From NCBI GenBank assembly GCA_903813345.2, contig CAIIXF020000004.1, forward strand, positions 24,241,985 to 24,305,984: DNA of 64,000 bases. Direction: 5' to 3'. The notes beneath the pieces are model-generated. The model saw only the letters and a list, made by a program, of their open reading frames with translations, searched no databases and was not told the DNA's origin. Position 1 is the first letter of the stretch, and each line of letters starts with the position of its first letter. Below are positions 1 through 13,500 of this stretch, piece by piece. Source of the stretch: Owenia fusiformis. Taxonomy: Eukaryota; Annelida; Polychaeta; Sabellida; Oweniidae. The position numbers were made by a program, and so were the translations under genes.

Positions 1-1400
1 AACTTCTAAATCCCTCAGAGGTTAACGTTTTATATCGAATATTGTGCAGATGCCCCAGAGGCAAAATTCAATAATAGTCCAATGACATGATCTTAATCCC
101 GGCATTTAAAGCCATATCATTAATATTATTTTCTAATTCTTATAAAATGGATTATTCCTCAGAGGTAAACTTATAATATAAAACAATCCTTATCTACAGA
201 TGCCCCGGAGGCAAAATTCAATAATATTCAATAATTGCCTGATCTTGGTCCCGGTGTAAAAGGGTAGGAGGTCCTATCAAATTATGGTCCTACTCTCCAT
301 TGATTTATATGGTGACCTAAATACAACTCTTTCCCTCATTACCTTATACGCAATCGGGGCCAGTAAGGGCCGTTAACAAAGGGGACCATCATTTCTTTCA
401 CACCGGCATTTAAAGCCATATTATTAATATCATATTTTCTAACTTCTAAAGTGGATTATTCCTCAGAGGTAAACAGTCATATAATATAAAAACAATATTT
501 ATCTACAGATGCCCCGGAGGCAAAATTCAATAATAGTCCAATGATCTTAATCCTGGCATATGAATCTATATTTTGTTAATATTATATTATTGCATTGGCT
601 CTTATGTGCCGCTATGTCGCTATTTATTGGCCTATGATAATATCGTACATACAGACTCCGAATACACAATGACCATTTGGGCAGCACCTCGGAGGTGTCC
701 CGGACTTATGATCGGATCATAATCCTGGCATACAAAGCCATATATCATTAATATTCAGTAATCAACTTCTAAAGTTCACATTCCTCGGAGGTAAACTTTT
801 AATATTAAATATTACTTATGCATAGATGCCCCGATGGGCAAACTTAAATAATAGTTCATGATCAATTGATCTGATCATAATCCTGGCATACAAAACATTG
901 AGTAAATATTATATTTTCAACCTCTAAAGTAGATTATTCCTCAGAGGTAAACTTTTAATATAAAACAATCCTTATCTACATATGCCCCGGAGGCAAAATT
1001 CAATAATAGTCCAATGATCTGATCATAATCCTGGCATATATTAAGATTCTATTAACTTCTAAAGTACGTGTTCTCCAGAAGTAAACTTACAATACCAAAT
1101 ATTCCTTATCTCCAGATGCTCCTGAGGCAAAAACTCCATAATAGTCCAATATTGATTCATGGGACTTAATTCTTTTGACTAATTTCAAAATGAAATCATT
1201 ATTTAGCCTCGGAGGCAAATATCTCAAATCTTATAATGTATAAATAGTAATCTTTTATAGCTCCACAAACGTCTCAGAGACGAGTCTCGTCTGAAATTAT
1301 AAATAATAAATATATGGCAACTCCTTGCCCAAACATTAAACTCGTTCCATATGCCTCAGAGGTAAAGCTTTTTATCCAGCTTTTTATCTCAGTTATGAAT
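1..1400. repeat. Degenerate array of CCTCAGAGG / GCCCCGGAGGC units
   Basis: Two short motifs alternate: a CCTCAGAGGTAAAC-like box and an ATGCCCCGGAGGCAAA-like box, separated by AATAATAGTCCAATGATC-like and TAATCCTGGCATA-like spacers. Full units recur irregularly at about 150 bases or multiples, for example near 14-60, 150-215, 455-525, 780-840, 935-995 and 1070-1125. Most cores are near-palindromes centred on a C/G-rich step. The array forms the downstream noncoding tail of the retroelement read on the minus strand. Confidence 0.75.
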
Positions 1401-2199
1401 TATTGTAAATAATTTACATTTTATATTCATGTGGTTTCGGAAACCTTGCTAACATACTCTGTATACAATTTCTTAGTATTATATTTACAGTACTTATGCC
1501 CTGTAGGCTAATAATTGAATTCTTTAATGGCAACCTCGCGGCGACCCCTTTTGCAAAGTGCGAAAGGTACCTTGTACATTTTGTTTTTTATATACAAGGA
1601 GGTCCACCTACCCCTAAGATGAAATTGGCGTTTGTAGGATTTAAGAATTCGAAACACAATTTACTTAAAACAAAAACTATCTCTAACTTTATATCAAAGT
1701 AAAAATACATTTGACAAAATATTTTAAAACAGTTAACCTTAAAGTTGTTTGGTAAATTTAGCAAATGCTGCCGTGTTAGCGTCACAAAGCCAAATGACTC
1801 AAAACCTATTTCCTAAACATAAATCACTCACTACTCATTCTACTCATTCAATCAATACCACCGTTTGTCGTCACTTAAATAGAACAGAACATACTCAAAT
1901 ATACACCCCCGTAACAAACTATAGAACACCTTCTCCAAATCTGATATCAAAACAGTGTGAAGTACCTGTATTAAATAATTTTCAAACTTATTCGCTACGC
2001 TCAATCGTTAGAAAATATCATTAAAACTGGTCCTCCGTATTTAAATCTTAAAAGAACACAACCACCATATAAATTTGCATTGGCTCTTATGTGCCGCTAT
2101 TCCCGAAGAACAAAGATAAGGTAAGGTAAGAATAAGTTTAAAATCCCATTCAAATGAAGATAGTATATTCTTATTTAATATGAATAACGCAATAAACTT

Positions 2200-2790
2200 A
2201 ATTAAGTCACCTATTATAAACCAAGATTGATAACTTTTGTGCCTTTCTTGAATGTTACTCTCCACATAACCATCTATAGAACAATCACTTTCCACCTCCT
2301 ATGAGCCGAACAACCTACCGTTCACATCCACTGTTAGCACCTGTAGTAGTATCATCACTACGTTAACCATGTCAACCAAAGATGGTTGTTTCAACTCTTA
2401 TTTCTTTCTAAGTACCCAAAAACATTTTTCTACAAGATGAGTAACACAATTTCTCCTTATACCTCAAAAACCTGCAAACCCGAAAACAACAAAATTTAAC
2501 CGTTCTGATCTCCTTGACACTAGCAGACGAATGACTCATTTTTAAAAAACAATATTCTTAATAATTTCATCTGTGATTGGAAATGCTTGGTTAGCTGATA
2601 GACTACGTAAACTACTTTCGTTATTCCATTTTGAAAACTTATATGCATAATTTTCTATCGTCTTTGGTTCTCCAGACTTCACCACAAAACCAGACATTTT
2701 CGTCTTATAGATATTTAGATTTTCATTGTCTCTACCTATTTGGGTCTTCTTCCTGCCATACCACACTGACGTTAACTGCATCTGTGTCAT
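2200..2790 (-). pseudogene. Tyrosine recombinase remnant of copy 1
   Basis: Reading the minus strand, an N-terminal core-binding-like stretch (T-I-E-N-Y-A-Y-K-F-S-K-W) lies at 2790-2542. A stretch with F-L-R-Y-K-E, like the first catalytic-arginine box of these recombinases, follows in another frame around 2480. The segment S-I-D-G-Y-V-E-S at about 2290-2260 resembles the region carrying the nucleophilic tyrosine. Stops and frameshifts separate the pieces. The same breaks occur in copy 2. Confidence 0.6.
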
Positions 2791-3086
2791 TTATACCCTG
2801 AAAACGTACATACAACATCGTTACACAATGAAACTACCATACATCAAACAACAACAACAGTTCAATGCTTTTAATAATCTATTTTTATGCAATAAATATG
2901 CTCCTGAAGCAACCAATTCTGAATATTCATATGCTATATCTCTGAGTGCCGGGCATTAAATAATCACCACCGGGTGGGAATTATATGTTTTTAATACAAC
3001 TATCGTATCTTTTTCATTCACGTATTGACCAGTATACAGAAGAATGCCACTGTGGAAAAAACCATTAATACTTTCGCTTGCAACCA

Positions 3087-3690
3087 TCAGCTTGAAATAT
3101 TTGCAATCAATACTACAGGTGTAACAACATAATTGATTTTACCACACCAGTCCTGAGAAAACGAATCGACAGCCTCAGTACCTACATAGTTATGCATATT
3201 AAGAATTAAATCTGTAACATTGCGTTCAATGTTGTCTGCGAATATGTCTACAGTAAACACTCCCCGTTTTGTATCTAAAAAGTTGAAGATATTCCAGTAT
3301 ATACCCCCAGTCATTATAATTTATCATTTTGCTGATGGACTCAGCATTTCGGGTTAGTTCCCGCGGAATCCATTCAGGCTTCAAAACCTCAATTCGCTGC
3401 AAACATATTTCACGAATATCAACGGCAAGTTTCTGAATTTCTTATATCATGCTACCCTTGTTTACTATATTCACTACACCAGTGTTGTCCGTGAATCAAC
3501 AAACAATTCGACATTTTAAGTATATCTAGACAAATTAATCAACACCCCTTAAACGTTTTGTTCATAGAGCTTTTTGATTTCTAAGTTTCTGACCATTTTT
3601 GATAACATACATAATTCTCTATATTCCAGTACATATTCTCCACAAGCCCTACTCGATGCATCCGAATAAACAACTCTGGAGTGTTCAGGA
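3087..3690 (-). pseudogene. RNase H and connection domain remnant of copy 1
   Basis: Minus-strand frames give V-Y-S-D-A-S near 3675, then W-I-P-R-E-L near 3360, and F-T-V-D-I-F-A-D plus Y-V-G-T-E-A-V-D-S-F within 3314-3087. These match, in order, V-Y-S-D-A-S, W-I-P-R-E-N, H-T-V-D-R-F-A-S and C-P-G-T-E-A-V-D-A-F of the better preserved element at 44857-46844. The frame is interrupted by several stops. Confidence 0.65.
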
Positions 3691-4484
3691 CACGTTTTAA
3701 AAACCTTTCCATTCAATCTCTCAAGATTATTTTCACTTGAAACACAATTATTGCTTGGCTTGATCAGCTATCTTGATAAGACATCCCAGTATAATCTAGG
3801 ACAACTATTTTTGAAACCCCCTTGTTTTGTGACTATATCACCTGTTGCACCCTGGCAGATTTTACTTTTCTAATTATGGAAACCACAACCCTTGGAGTGA
3901 TCACATAGCCTGTACAGTACGAAACTTTTTACGGTTTCACTTCGGGATATAATTAATTTCCTTTTCAAATCCCGACCAAATCTTAGCCAAACCAAACCAA
4001 AACGAGTTTTGAGTTTTGTTTCTTTTCACGTTAGATCATGGTTTTGGGATATATATGGTCTACTTTTCTTATGACAGATTGACACTTACAGTTTGCTTGT
4101 CTTGTTGGGTTTCTTTAAAGTTTTTAGTCACTTTCCCTTTGTCATTTGCGCTTATATAGTCCTCATCCTACTGCTCCTCCTCGGATTAGTAGAGACCGGC
4201 TTCATATGGTTACTCTGCGCCTGCTTCTAAGATTCTATAGAAAACATTCATCCTACTCCTTTAGAATCGTCAAAACTACTTCATCATTTAAAATAGTTTT
4301 GACATTGTATCTTACTGATGATATGGACGAAACGAGCATTAGGTATGACTAATCCATAACAATAAAGGTCTAGTGTTCTAGTGTTTGAATTGCATTGGAA
4401 TTCTACATTTTATATTCACTTGATATTTATCAAGGGCTGTATATAGTCAGAAAAGACATCATCAATGTTTCATTTCTATTCCAG

Positions 4485-4529
4485 TTCCACCCACCCCTCC
4501 TCCGACCACAACTCCAAGGCCAACCCGAA
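4485..4529 (+). CDS. Gene A exon: Pro/Thr-rich linker
   Basis: A 45-base exon between TTCCAG and GTAAGT encodes 15 residues (x-P-P-T-P-P-P-T-T-T-P-R-P-T-R). It matches exon 54489-54533 of gene C in length, sequence and phase (1-1). It is the first exon of gene A inside the window. Confidence 0.75.
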
Positions 4530-7500
4530 GTAAGTATATGAAATCGTAACTTTATATTTTAATCAAAACATCAAATACTTTTAAGTTTCTATGGCATCCA
4601 CACAATTTACGATGGATATAACACACTTTTGATTATACCTTATGACGAATATTCAAAACTTGATCAAAGAGAACATATTTCACTGAAGTAATTATTTTAC
4701 ACTGCTCTTTTCATCACATTTAGAAACCCGATATAATTTCATATTGCTTGATTAGTGGAATTTGAAATAGTTTTCCATATTTATCTACATGTGGCAGGAT
4801 TTATCGGAACAATCTATTATAGAGTGACGTCTTTCTGCACTTTATGATGGAGGTATAACATTGCAGTTGATATCATTCACCGGTGATCGGCTAAATTACG
4901 CTGGTTACCGAAACGAGGTGGAGGGAAAGTATTGCAACAGATTTCTGACAATCATAATGTTGGATTTTGGCTATTTTCCGAGGATTTAAACAGGTGCATA
5001 TGTAAGACCAATGCATAACCTCTAAGAAAAGCACTCCTAGAGATGATGAAACTACTTCGACTTTGAGACAAGGAAGATGCGAACAACCCACCCCCATGTT
5101 TTTCTGAAATGTTTTCCTAATTTTCAACCCCTTCCACCCCTGCTTTTTTAATTTTTCCTGCATTAATATATGTGTTTTGACACAAAGTTGACCCCTTCAA
5201 GTGAATCCTTTTTGTGGAAAACAATATTTCCCGTGTTATTTTCTCAAAGGGAATACTGATTTTGGTCACCCATAATGGATATCTTTAAAACCCCCGAAGG
5301 AATCACTTATTACAGTAGATGTAACCCTCTGTCCCCACATAGGAGGTCTGAGTGATTGCAGTTCACTCATACAATCCCCTTTGCTTTGGGCAATTTATTA
5401 GCAAATGTCATTTTCCCACCTTCTGATTTTGACTTATATTTCTTCTAAACAATAAAGTCGAGCTGGATTTTTTAAATAAGAACATTGGAAGGATCAGCCA
5501 ATGAACTGTGATAGTATAAAAATATTATTCATTGACAAAAATGACACTTGTCACATGGGGATTGAATGATTGTATAACAATCATCTCACTTTTACATGTA
5601 CATTTATGCTTAAGTGCAAGCATGCATATTAGTTAATGACATTATCATATGAAATAAGAAGATATACTTGAATATATAAAACAGAATTGTCACAATTATT
5701 CTAATGATTTTCAAAGTGACTGACATCATATGCATTTTATTTCATGCTGAAAATTGCTTAACAGTTCTATTTTCTCCTTACCTAGATTTTTACATATCTC
5801 AAGAAGTACCTTAGAAGTACATTTTCCCTTACTACGTATTACTTTCTCGGTAAGAACCAGGCATTATTTGAACAAAGCAAGAGTTTATCATGAACTTGCT
5901 CTCTCTAAAAATAAGTAGGTCAACACAATTGCAAACATAACTAATCCCCACTCAATGACTATTTGAATATGACTATTTGTGTGTACAAAATATCAATCCA
6001 ATGCGTGTATAGAGTGACGCAATCAAACAATAGGACATCTGCCAAATTGGGTTTATACATTTTGGAGACATTTTCTAAGACTGATAAAAAATTCACACTT
6101 TCACAGGAAGTGATACATACTTCCCAAATCAACCAAAATAGATTTATATCAGTAATCTTGGGTGTTTTTATTGCTTTTTCTTGAAAATATACATATTTAA
6201 CTGCAATTTGATCCTAGGTAGATATTAAGGATATTAACGACAATGCATTTTTCAAGTGAGCCCTAGAGGTGTTTATAGGTATTCACTCTTTATCCAATAT
6301 TGTCCTGAATTGTGATGTTGACTCTTGTTTGGGGGAAGGGAATGGTTTTGCACCCCATTTCTTTCACATTAGATCATAGTTCTGAGATATATAGAGTATA
6401 TTTTTCTTATGACAAGTCTAAACTTAGAGTCTGCATTTCTCGCTGGGTTTCTTTGAGGTTTTTAGTCTCCATCCTTTTGGCACTTGTGCTAAGATATTTA
6501 ACGTAGAATGAAGATTGAGTAGTAATGGTGCAGTGAAAGGAGCAGGGAAAGTATTGCAACAGACTTTTGATAATTTTGACAGTTGATAATTTTTTTGTGA
6601 GTAGTTTCTGGCTGTAAAAAGTAAATGCTTGGGAAAGGCGAATCTATAATCTTCAAGAAAAGTTCAAAGAATAGTTTCCAGATCAATTGGATTATCTTAT
6701 AATCCATGTTTAATCCACCCATCAACAAGCTTTTTCAAAATACATTCGTCATTTTCACTATCGTCCCTCATTTTTTTTACAATTTTTCATGCAAAGTTAC
6801 ATTGTACTTGAACACATGTTTCATCAAGTAAAATATGTAAGGAACTCCATGAATTTTTTTTTGTGTTTTTTTTGAAAAAATGAACCTCTTAAAATGCATG
6901 TTTACAAAAATAATTTAGGAGTGATGTAAAAGATGGCAATGTTTTTCAATAATAACATGCATAGGTGGGTGAATTACTCATGTGTGTTGTGTTTTAATCC
7001 TGCATTCACTGACTGAGTTAGCCTATTGAAAAATCGTAGAGATTAATAATACAAACAGTAATACTATGAATACTTCTACTTCAAGCTCAAATAGCGCTTT
7101 CAGGGTCCTGTGTTGAAATACTAGATCACCTTATGTGCATGAATTTTCAAGAGAAACCATCAGTGCAAGCAATTAAATGAAAGCATCATCCGAACATCAC
7201 TTGAAAAGTACTAAAGTGGTGAAAAATTGCAGGATGTTGACAGAAAATGTGCCTAGGGGAGAGGGTCGTCTCTCAACCCCCCTCCACCCCCTCCCTGATC
7301 ACGGGACTAATACATGTGATATGGCAAAGTCCAATTCATAGATTAAGTTTCCCTTGCAGTCTTGTTGGCATTTTTATTAGAGTTCATGTTTTGTTTATGT
7401 TAATGGGTGAGTGGAAGACCCTTGGGTGGGAATCAAATATAAAATGTTTTCTAAAATATATATTTGAAATACTTTGTGTATGTTCAGTCACAAACTCTAA

Positions 7501-10500
7501 GCAACATTAACTAGTAATGGGGCAACACCTCAACTCAATTGAGTGAATGTGTAAACCATTTAAGGAACAAAAAACATTACATAAAACAAACTCAGCATGC
7601 AAACATGTAAAACTGGCATGGCAAAACAATAGATAGTGAAACTGAATAATAAAAGCACATACGACTAGAAAACAAGGGATTAATGAACACGAGTGTAAAG
7701 TAATGAAGGGACCTGTTAAAATGACATGAATGGGGATTGGTCAATTTGAATAGTAGAAATATAAAAAATGTGAAAATTAGCCAGGTAGAGGGGGAGAGAT
7801 AAAGGGAGCTGCTGCTCCCCCAAGAGATTCTTTCAAAATGATGCAGTTTCTCACCAATCTGAGCACTTCGCATGATTTTTTAGCCAAAACTGTCAAAAAG
7901 TTCATCCCTAGGCAAAAGCTTTGCCCTTGGTAAAACTGCTCCTACCCCTTGGTAAAAGCTGGCTACAGACTGTGTAAAACACTTGTGTGAGAACTTGAAC
8001 ATGAACGAGTACTGTTATGACCCCCAGTAATGTTGTCCATCTCTCAACTGGTTTAACTGGGGACCATTACATCAATTGGCATTATATCAATCAGGAAACA
8101 AAAAGAGGCCAGTGATGTGAAAATAGTCAATAGCACGGTGTTATAGCATGACGGTTACGCCACCTCTGAAAACGAGGTTGTGTACGTTCACTAATTTATC
8201 CAATAAAATGGCCGCGATGGAAGAGAAAACTAAGGTTGGCGCATTATTTTCTATTTCTGTGTATCAATGAAAGGATGAACGATTTATGTAAAAATCGCAT
8301 TCGGTGATACTTTCAGTAATGTATATTTTGAACGAAGCGTTTGCAAATTGATGCCCGGGGATAACATGAAATAAGAGAAAAACTGTCGAGTTTGAAATTC
8401 AAAACTACACAAAAATTTAGTAATTTGTTTATTTTTGTTTTTGTTGTTAGGGCATGGTCTACATTGCCTAAAAACCTTGTGGTATATAGATGTAACCTAC
8501 ATACGATCATACAAAGCCAATTGAGCATTGGAAACCACCTATGTTTTACTCAAGCCATAATAATGTATTTGAATTTGCAGTAGTTATACACAGTTTACTT
8601 ATACTTACAGTTAATATTTTGAGTGGCTCATGTACTGAGACAACACGAGAATGGACCAAATATTATAAACTTTGATATCTCAGTCGGTAGGTTTACAGAT
8701 TATATTCTGTTTCTTGTAGACCACCTGGCAGATTTGACCCAGTCTTTATAACCAACCATATATACGTCACCGAATGGAACTAGTTTAAAAGGAAATCTTA
8801 TCTGTGAATATTTCCTACAGGCGAGAAAGAGGACATGCTGCCTTTCCCATCCGCCATTTTTTGTTATCGTTACCGCAAAATTTTGCAAATCGCCTTGACG
8901 TAACCGTCATGCTATAACACCGTGAATAGGGGACCATAAGTTTACACATTCCATGTGTACGTTCATCAAAATAGTGCGATCTTAACCTCCCTAATAACTG
9001 AAATTGTTGACTCAACCAATAGAATCATTCTATGTTTGTTTATATTTGTTCACATTAATATGGAAGAAAATCGGACATTTTGCTAAAAAGATGTTATTGT
9101 AAATCTTAGAAACAATGATAAAGGTAGTATACACCACACACTCAATGGTATTGATTGTGGTTTTCAGAGACTCTCAATAGGGACTTTAAGCTTGCAATGT
9201 TTTTCACAACCTAAATGTGAATGGAAAATATTTAGCGATGCATTTGTATGGGCGATTGGTCATAGGTTGGCGTTTCGATTTTATATGCAAGCTTAATCTC
9301 CCTAATGTTAACATTAAGGTAAGAGTGTATGTTACTCATAACATTTTCTTAGGGTAACATTTCTTGAATTGATGAATATGCAAAAATTATTCTTAGCATA
9401 TCATCCTTCATTTCATTATTTGAATAATCAATCTGGAGATAAACTCAAATAAGGAAGTGTGTTATAAAACATCATCATATATGTTCAATGTTTTTTCAGA
9501 AGCTGGATCAAAATATTTGTCTTACTAAAATTATTGGCAAAGGTATGATGTACTAAATTGTACTGTATTTATGATTTTAATAGCACTGTACCTCGTGAAT
9601 CATTACTGATAAACAAGATACAGAAAACCTGTTCAAAGTAAATGCTATAATTAGGCATCATAGAAATTATCATAAAGAGAGGTATTTAGAATTTTTTAGC
9701 AACTTATAAATAATAAAAAAAGAGACTTCTACAAACCATCAGTGTAAAACTTACAAGTGATAGCACAGTGTGAAAAACAAGCACCAGAGAATAAACAAAG
9801 GTGGCATCAAAGCACCTAGTACAGATGGATATAAACAAACAAACAAAGCAACTTACACACACACACACACATTATCTCGTTCCAAGACTATCTCTACGTT
9901 CTAGTCTTGCGAACGTCTTATTCTTTTGTCTGTACGATTACAACGTGGGAGAATTTTCTACGCTACTTACACTTAAGATACCTATTTCAATAGATTCCTT
10001 GGTATTTTAGCATTCTTTTTGTGTAGTTGAATCCACAATTGTGTGGGTTTATCGGCAGAACGAAGAGGTTTTCAGTTTTGATAGCAATATTTGCGTGTAA
10101 TATTTAACTTATTCGACCGTCAAATTCCTCCATTCAGTTCCCGGCATGCACCAGTCATAAGGGAAATCCCTGGGGAATTCCCCTTCCGACATTTTGAAAA
10201 TTGCTGATATATTTCCGATGTAAAAACTAAAATCTCTTCGTTCTGCCGATAAACCCATACAATTGGCGATCTAACAACATAAAAAGAATTCTAAAATACT
10301 CTGGAATGTATCGAGGTAGGTCATTTAATAGTGCAATGCGTAGTTCATTCTCCGACATTGTAGAAAGACAGGCTTACCAATGATACCGGCGTACGACCAC
10401 AATCTAAAGGGGTCGTAGGATGCGATAAACACACACAGGTTTAACTGCACTCAAACATTAAACAGTCAACTTGACAGGTATTCAGAATTTTTGGGGAAAT

Positions 10501-13500
10501 GCTGCGGTTATGCTCCATTGATTAAACAGGGGATCAAACAGCAGGGGATCAAACAAGTCCAACTTTCATTTATGAAAACATTTTGAACTAACTTTATGGC
10601 ACACTAATGACATCTTATATGAGTGTGCTGTACTAAAAGCATAGCTTTTAGATCCCCATTGGATCCCCTTATATTGGATTATCATAATCCTAATCCACGA
10701 GGAGTTCCTTATATATTTTAAGTGATGAAACATGTGTTCAAGTACAATGTAACTTTGCATGAAAATTGTAAAGAAAAATTAGGGACGATGGTGAAAATGA
10801 CGATTGTATTTTGAAAAAAGCTTGTTGATGGGTGGATTAAACATGGCTTATGAGATAATCCAATTGATCTTGAAACCATTCTTTGAATTTTTCTTAAAGA
10901 TTATACATTGGCCTTTCATATGCATTCATTTTTGTACAGCCAGAAACTACTAGAAAAAAATTATTTACTGTCAAAAATCTGTTGCGATACTTTCCCTCGC
11001 TCTTTGGCTTATGTTCTGCGATTTATATCAACATTCATTCGATATTGATTTAACGTAGAATGTAGATGGAGCGAATATGGCGTGGATAAATTTGGCTTAT
11101 GTTATGCGACTTATATCAACATTCATTCAATATTGATTTAACGTAGAATGTAGATGGAGCGAATATGGCGAGGAGAAATTTGGCTTATTTTCTGCAACTT
11201 ATATCGACATTCATTCAATATCGATTTAAATGTAGATGGAGCGAATATGGCGAGGAGAAATTTGGCTTATGTCCTGCGACTTATATCAACATTCATTCAA
11301 TATTGATTTAACGTAGAATGTAGATGGAGCGAATATGGCGAGGAGAAATTTGGCTTATGTTTTGCAACTTATATCGACATTCATTCAATATCGATTTAAA
11401 TGTAGATGAAGCGAATATGGCGATGAGAAATTTGGCTTATGTTATGCGACTTATATCAACATTCATTCAATATTGTTTTTTAACACAGAATGTAGATGGA
11501 GCGAATATGGCGAGGAGAAACTTGGCCAATGTTCTGCAACTTGTGGAGGTGGCATAAGAACAGTGACACGTATAAGATACAAGTTGTATGGCTATGCAGA
11601 GACCGGGGACCGAAATTGCTATGGTTCGAACACTGATGTGAGAACCCAATCATGTAATATTCAGCCATGTTGGGGGCCTCCGCCACCTCCACCTCTTCAA
11701 CCTACCCCGCCTCCCATTATAGGGAAAAGTGAGTAACCAGTCGAATCGTATCACTAATACTATACTAAACAATACCTCACTTCGGCATATTATAATTATT
11801 TAAAGGATATTGTTTAGATCAAATAAATGTAACCAATACAGAATCTGCACTAACACTCATATCAACATTTATCAAATATTGATTTAACGTAGAATGTAGA
11901 TGGAGCGAATATGGCGCGGAGAAACATGGCCAATGTTCTGCAAGTTGTGGGGGTGGCATGTTAACAGTGACACGTAAACGGACTAAATTATATGGCTATA
12001 CAGAGACTGGGGACACATATTGCTATGGCTCGGACTCTGTTGTTGTGAGAACCCAGTTGTGTAATATTCAGCCGTGCTGGGAGCCCCCACCACCTACACC
12101 TCCTCCAACTTACCCGCCTCCCGTCATAAGTGAGTAATCAATCGAATTACATGTATCACTAGTACAATGATAGTCAATATCGTAGTTAGGTATGACATAA
12201 ATTTTGAGAATGTATCTTTGGTCAAGCGAAAATAGATAAAACGATTACAGACTCTACACTATATATATATTTGTGATACTCCCTAGAACTGCTTGTTGTG
12301 AATTGAACAAAACATATTCGTGTTGGATGTAAATAATATTATAATCTATATTTCTATTCACAAGTTGGGTCTATAAAACTGGATCTGGTTAGGCGCTAGG
12401 CGATACGAACGTACCACCTAGAATGGCCAGATTTTTAGACCCAACTTGTGAACAGAAATATAGATTATAATATTATATTATAATATATAATTATAATATT
12501 ATTTATATTTATCTATATCCAGACCCTTTCATTAAGCATCAATGATAACAAAAACATTATATTACTTGACCCGATGAACTAATTTATCGATAAACAATAC
12601 ATATGGACATTTATATATTAATTTAGTACTCATACTGTGGACAATAAAAAATTTCAACCCATTCCCCACCTCCACCCACAGTTTTATAGACCCAAATATA
12701 TATATACCTAGTTTTAACTTATCAGTAGATCAACTTTATGAATAAATGTTCTTTGACTAACATATACACTGTATATCACTTAATTTGCTCTGGATGTATT
12801 GTATGACCATTTTAACTGTTCAATTCACACTTTTTAAAATTTTAACTTTTGAAAAAATGTTTCTGACTTACGTTGTATCTCTTTTAGCATTTTTTGGATG
12901 AGAATGTTGGATCATTCGAACATTTTCTAGTCTTATGCATGTTCAAAAGTGTTTTAACAAAAAACTTGTTTACTTGTTTCTTATAATTAAGGAGATCGCA
13001 TTATAATTAGATTATAAAGAAATAGAGAATGACATTTGATGGTTTAGTGAAAATATTCCTAGAATATGATGGTCAATTTTTCCAATTATTACCAAAAATA
13101 CTGTCTTAATTCGACATAACATCGAATATAGAATATATAATTATGTATATATTGAAAAATACCTAAAGGCAATTTCCAAATAGAGTGGATGATTCAATAC
13201 AATACAAATACAAGCCAGACTCATCACATCCTAATTAAAACTAATGTTTATACACTATAGACATGAGCTAAGGATAAGGGTATTGCCTCCGGAGGTCAAA
13301 GTTGCCGCTTTGTTGCAAAGATATAAAAAAAGTCCTGAACACTTTTCACACCTATCTAATGATATTATTATTCCCTTTCGTGTTTTGATGAATCGGAAAG
13401 TACATTCATGGCATTTCAAAAAATTTTCAAAATATAACATAATGCTTCTAGATTGCTACTGGGGAGGTTGGACCGAATGTGTATACGGTACTTGTGTTAG

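Larger units (their letters stand above)
1..4014 (-). mobile_element. Dead PAT/Ngaro-like tyrosine-recombinase retroelement, copy 1 (cut by window edge)
   Basis: The sequence from base 1 matches 23443-27378 almost base for base, apart from scattered substitutions and a block of roughly 74 bases near 3697-3770 that is missing from the other copy. Minus-strand translations show remnants of RNase H (about 3690-3087) and of a tyrosine recombinase (about 2790-2200), followed by a noncoding tail of short repeats (1400-1). That order is the one expected of DIRS-superfamily elements. The homology stops at about 4014, where gene A intron sequence resumes. The reverse transcriptase and gag parts, present or partly present in copy 2, are absent here. 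All reading frames are broken, so it cannot be autonomous. Confidence 0.75.
6539..11002. mobile_element. 4.5 kb element with about 330-bp terminal inverted repeats
   Basis: The left arm (about 6539-6870) and right arm (about 10680-11002) are inverted copies: GGGAAAGTATTGCAACAG on the left is answered by CTGTTGCGATACTTTCCC on the right, and matching continues through CACATGTTTCATCA / TGATGAAACATGTG. In gene C the corresponding site (about 55471) reads straight through GAAAGGAGAAATTTGGC, so this is an insertion. I see no transposase in the interior, so it looks non-autonomous. It carries two nested elements (8134-8924 and 9925-10390). Confidence 0.7.

Noticed and set aside
1-1400. CRISPR-like array
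   Set aside because: Repeats are degenerate, irregularly spaced and lie in a eukaryotic retroelement tail; no cas genes or uniform spacers.
1749-2024. 91-codon frame, identical at 25187-25462
   Set aside because: Lies in the A2 repeat region of the dead retroelement, with no homology I can recognise; identity reflects recent copying.
4146-4352. Short plus-strand frame in gene A intron
   Set aside because: Interrupted in the matching gene C intron and lacks any recognisable motif.
13244-13451. Reading frame upstream of the fused exon (M-F-I-H-Y-R-H-E-L...), also open in gene C at 57790-57961
   Set aside because: It spans the polypyrimidine tract and acceptor, is interrupted before the exon in gene C, and has no module-like content; treated as intron.
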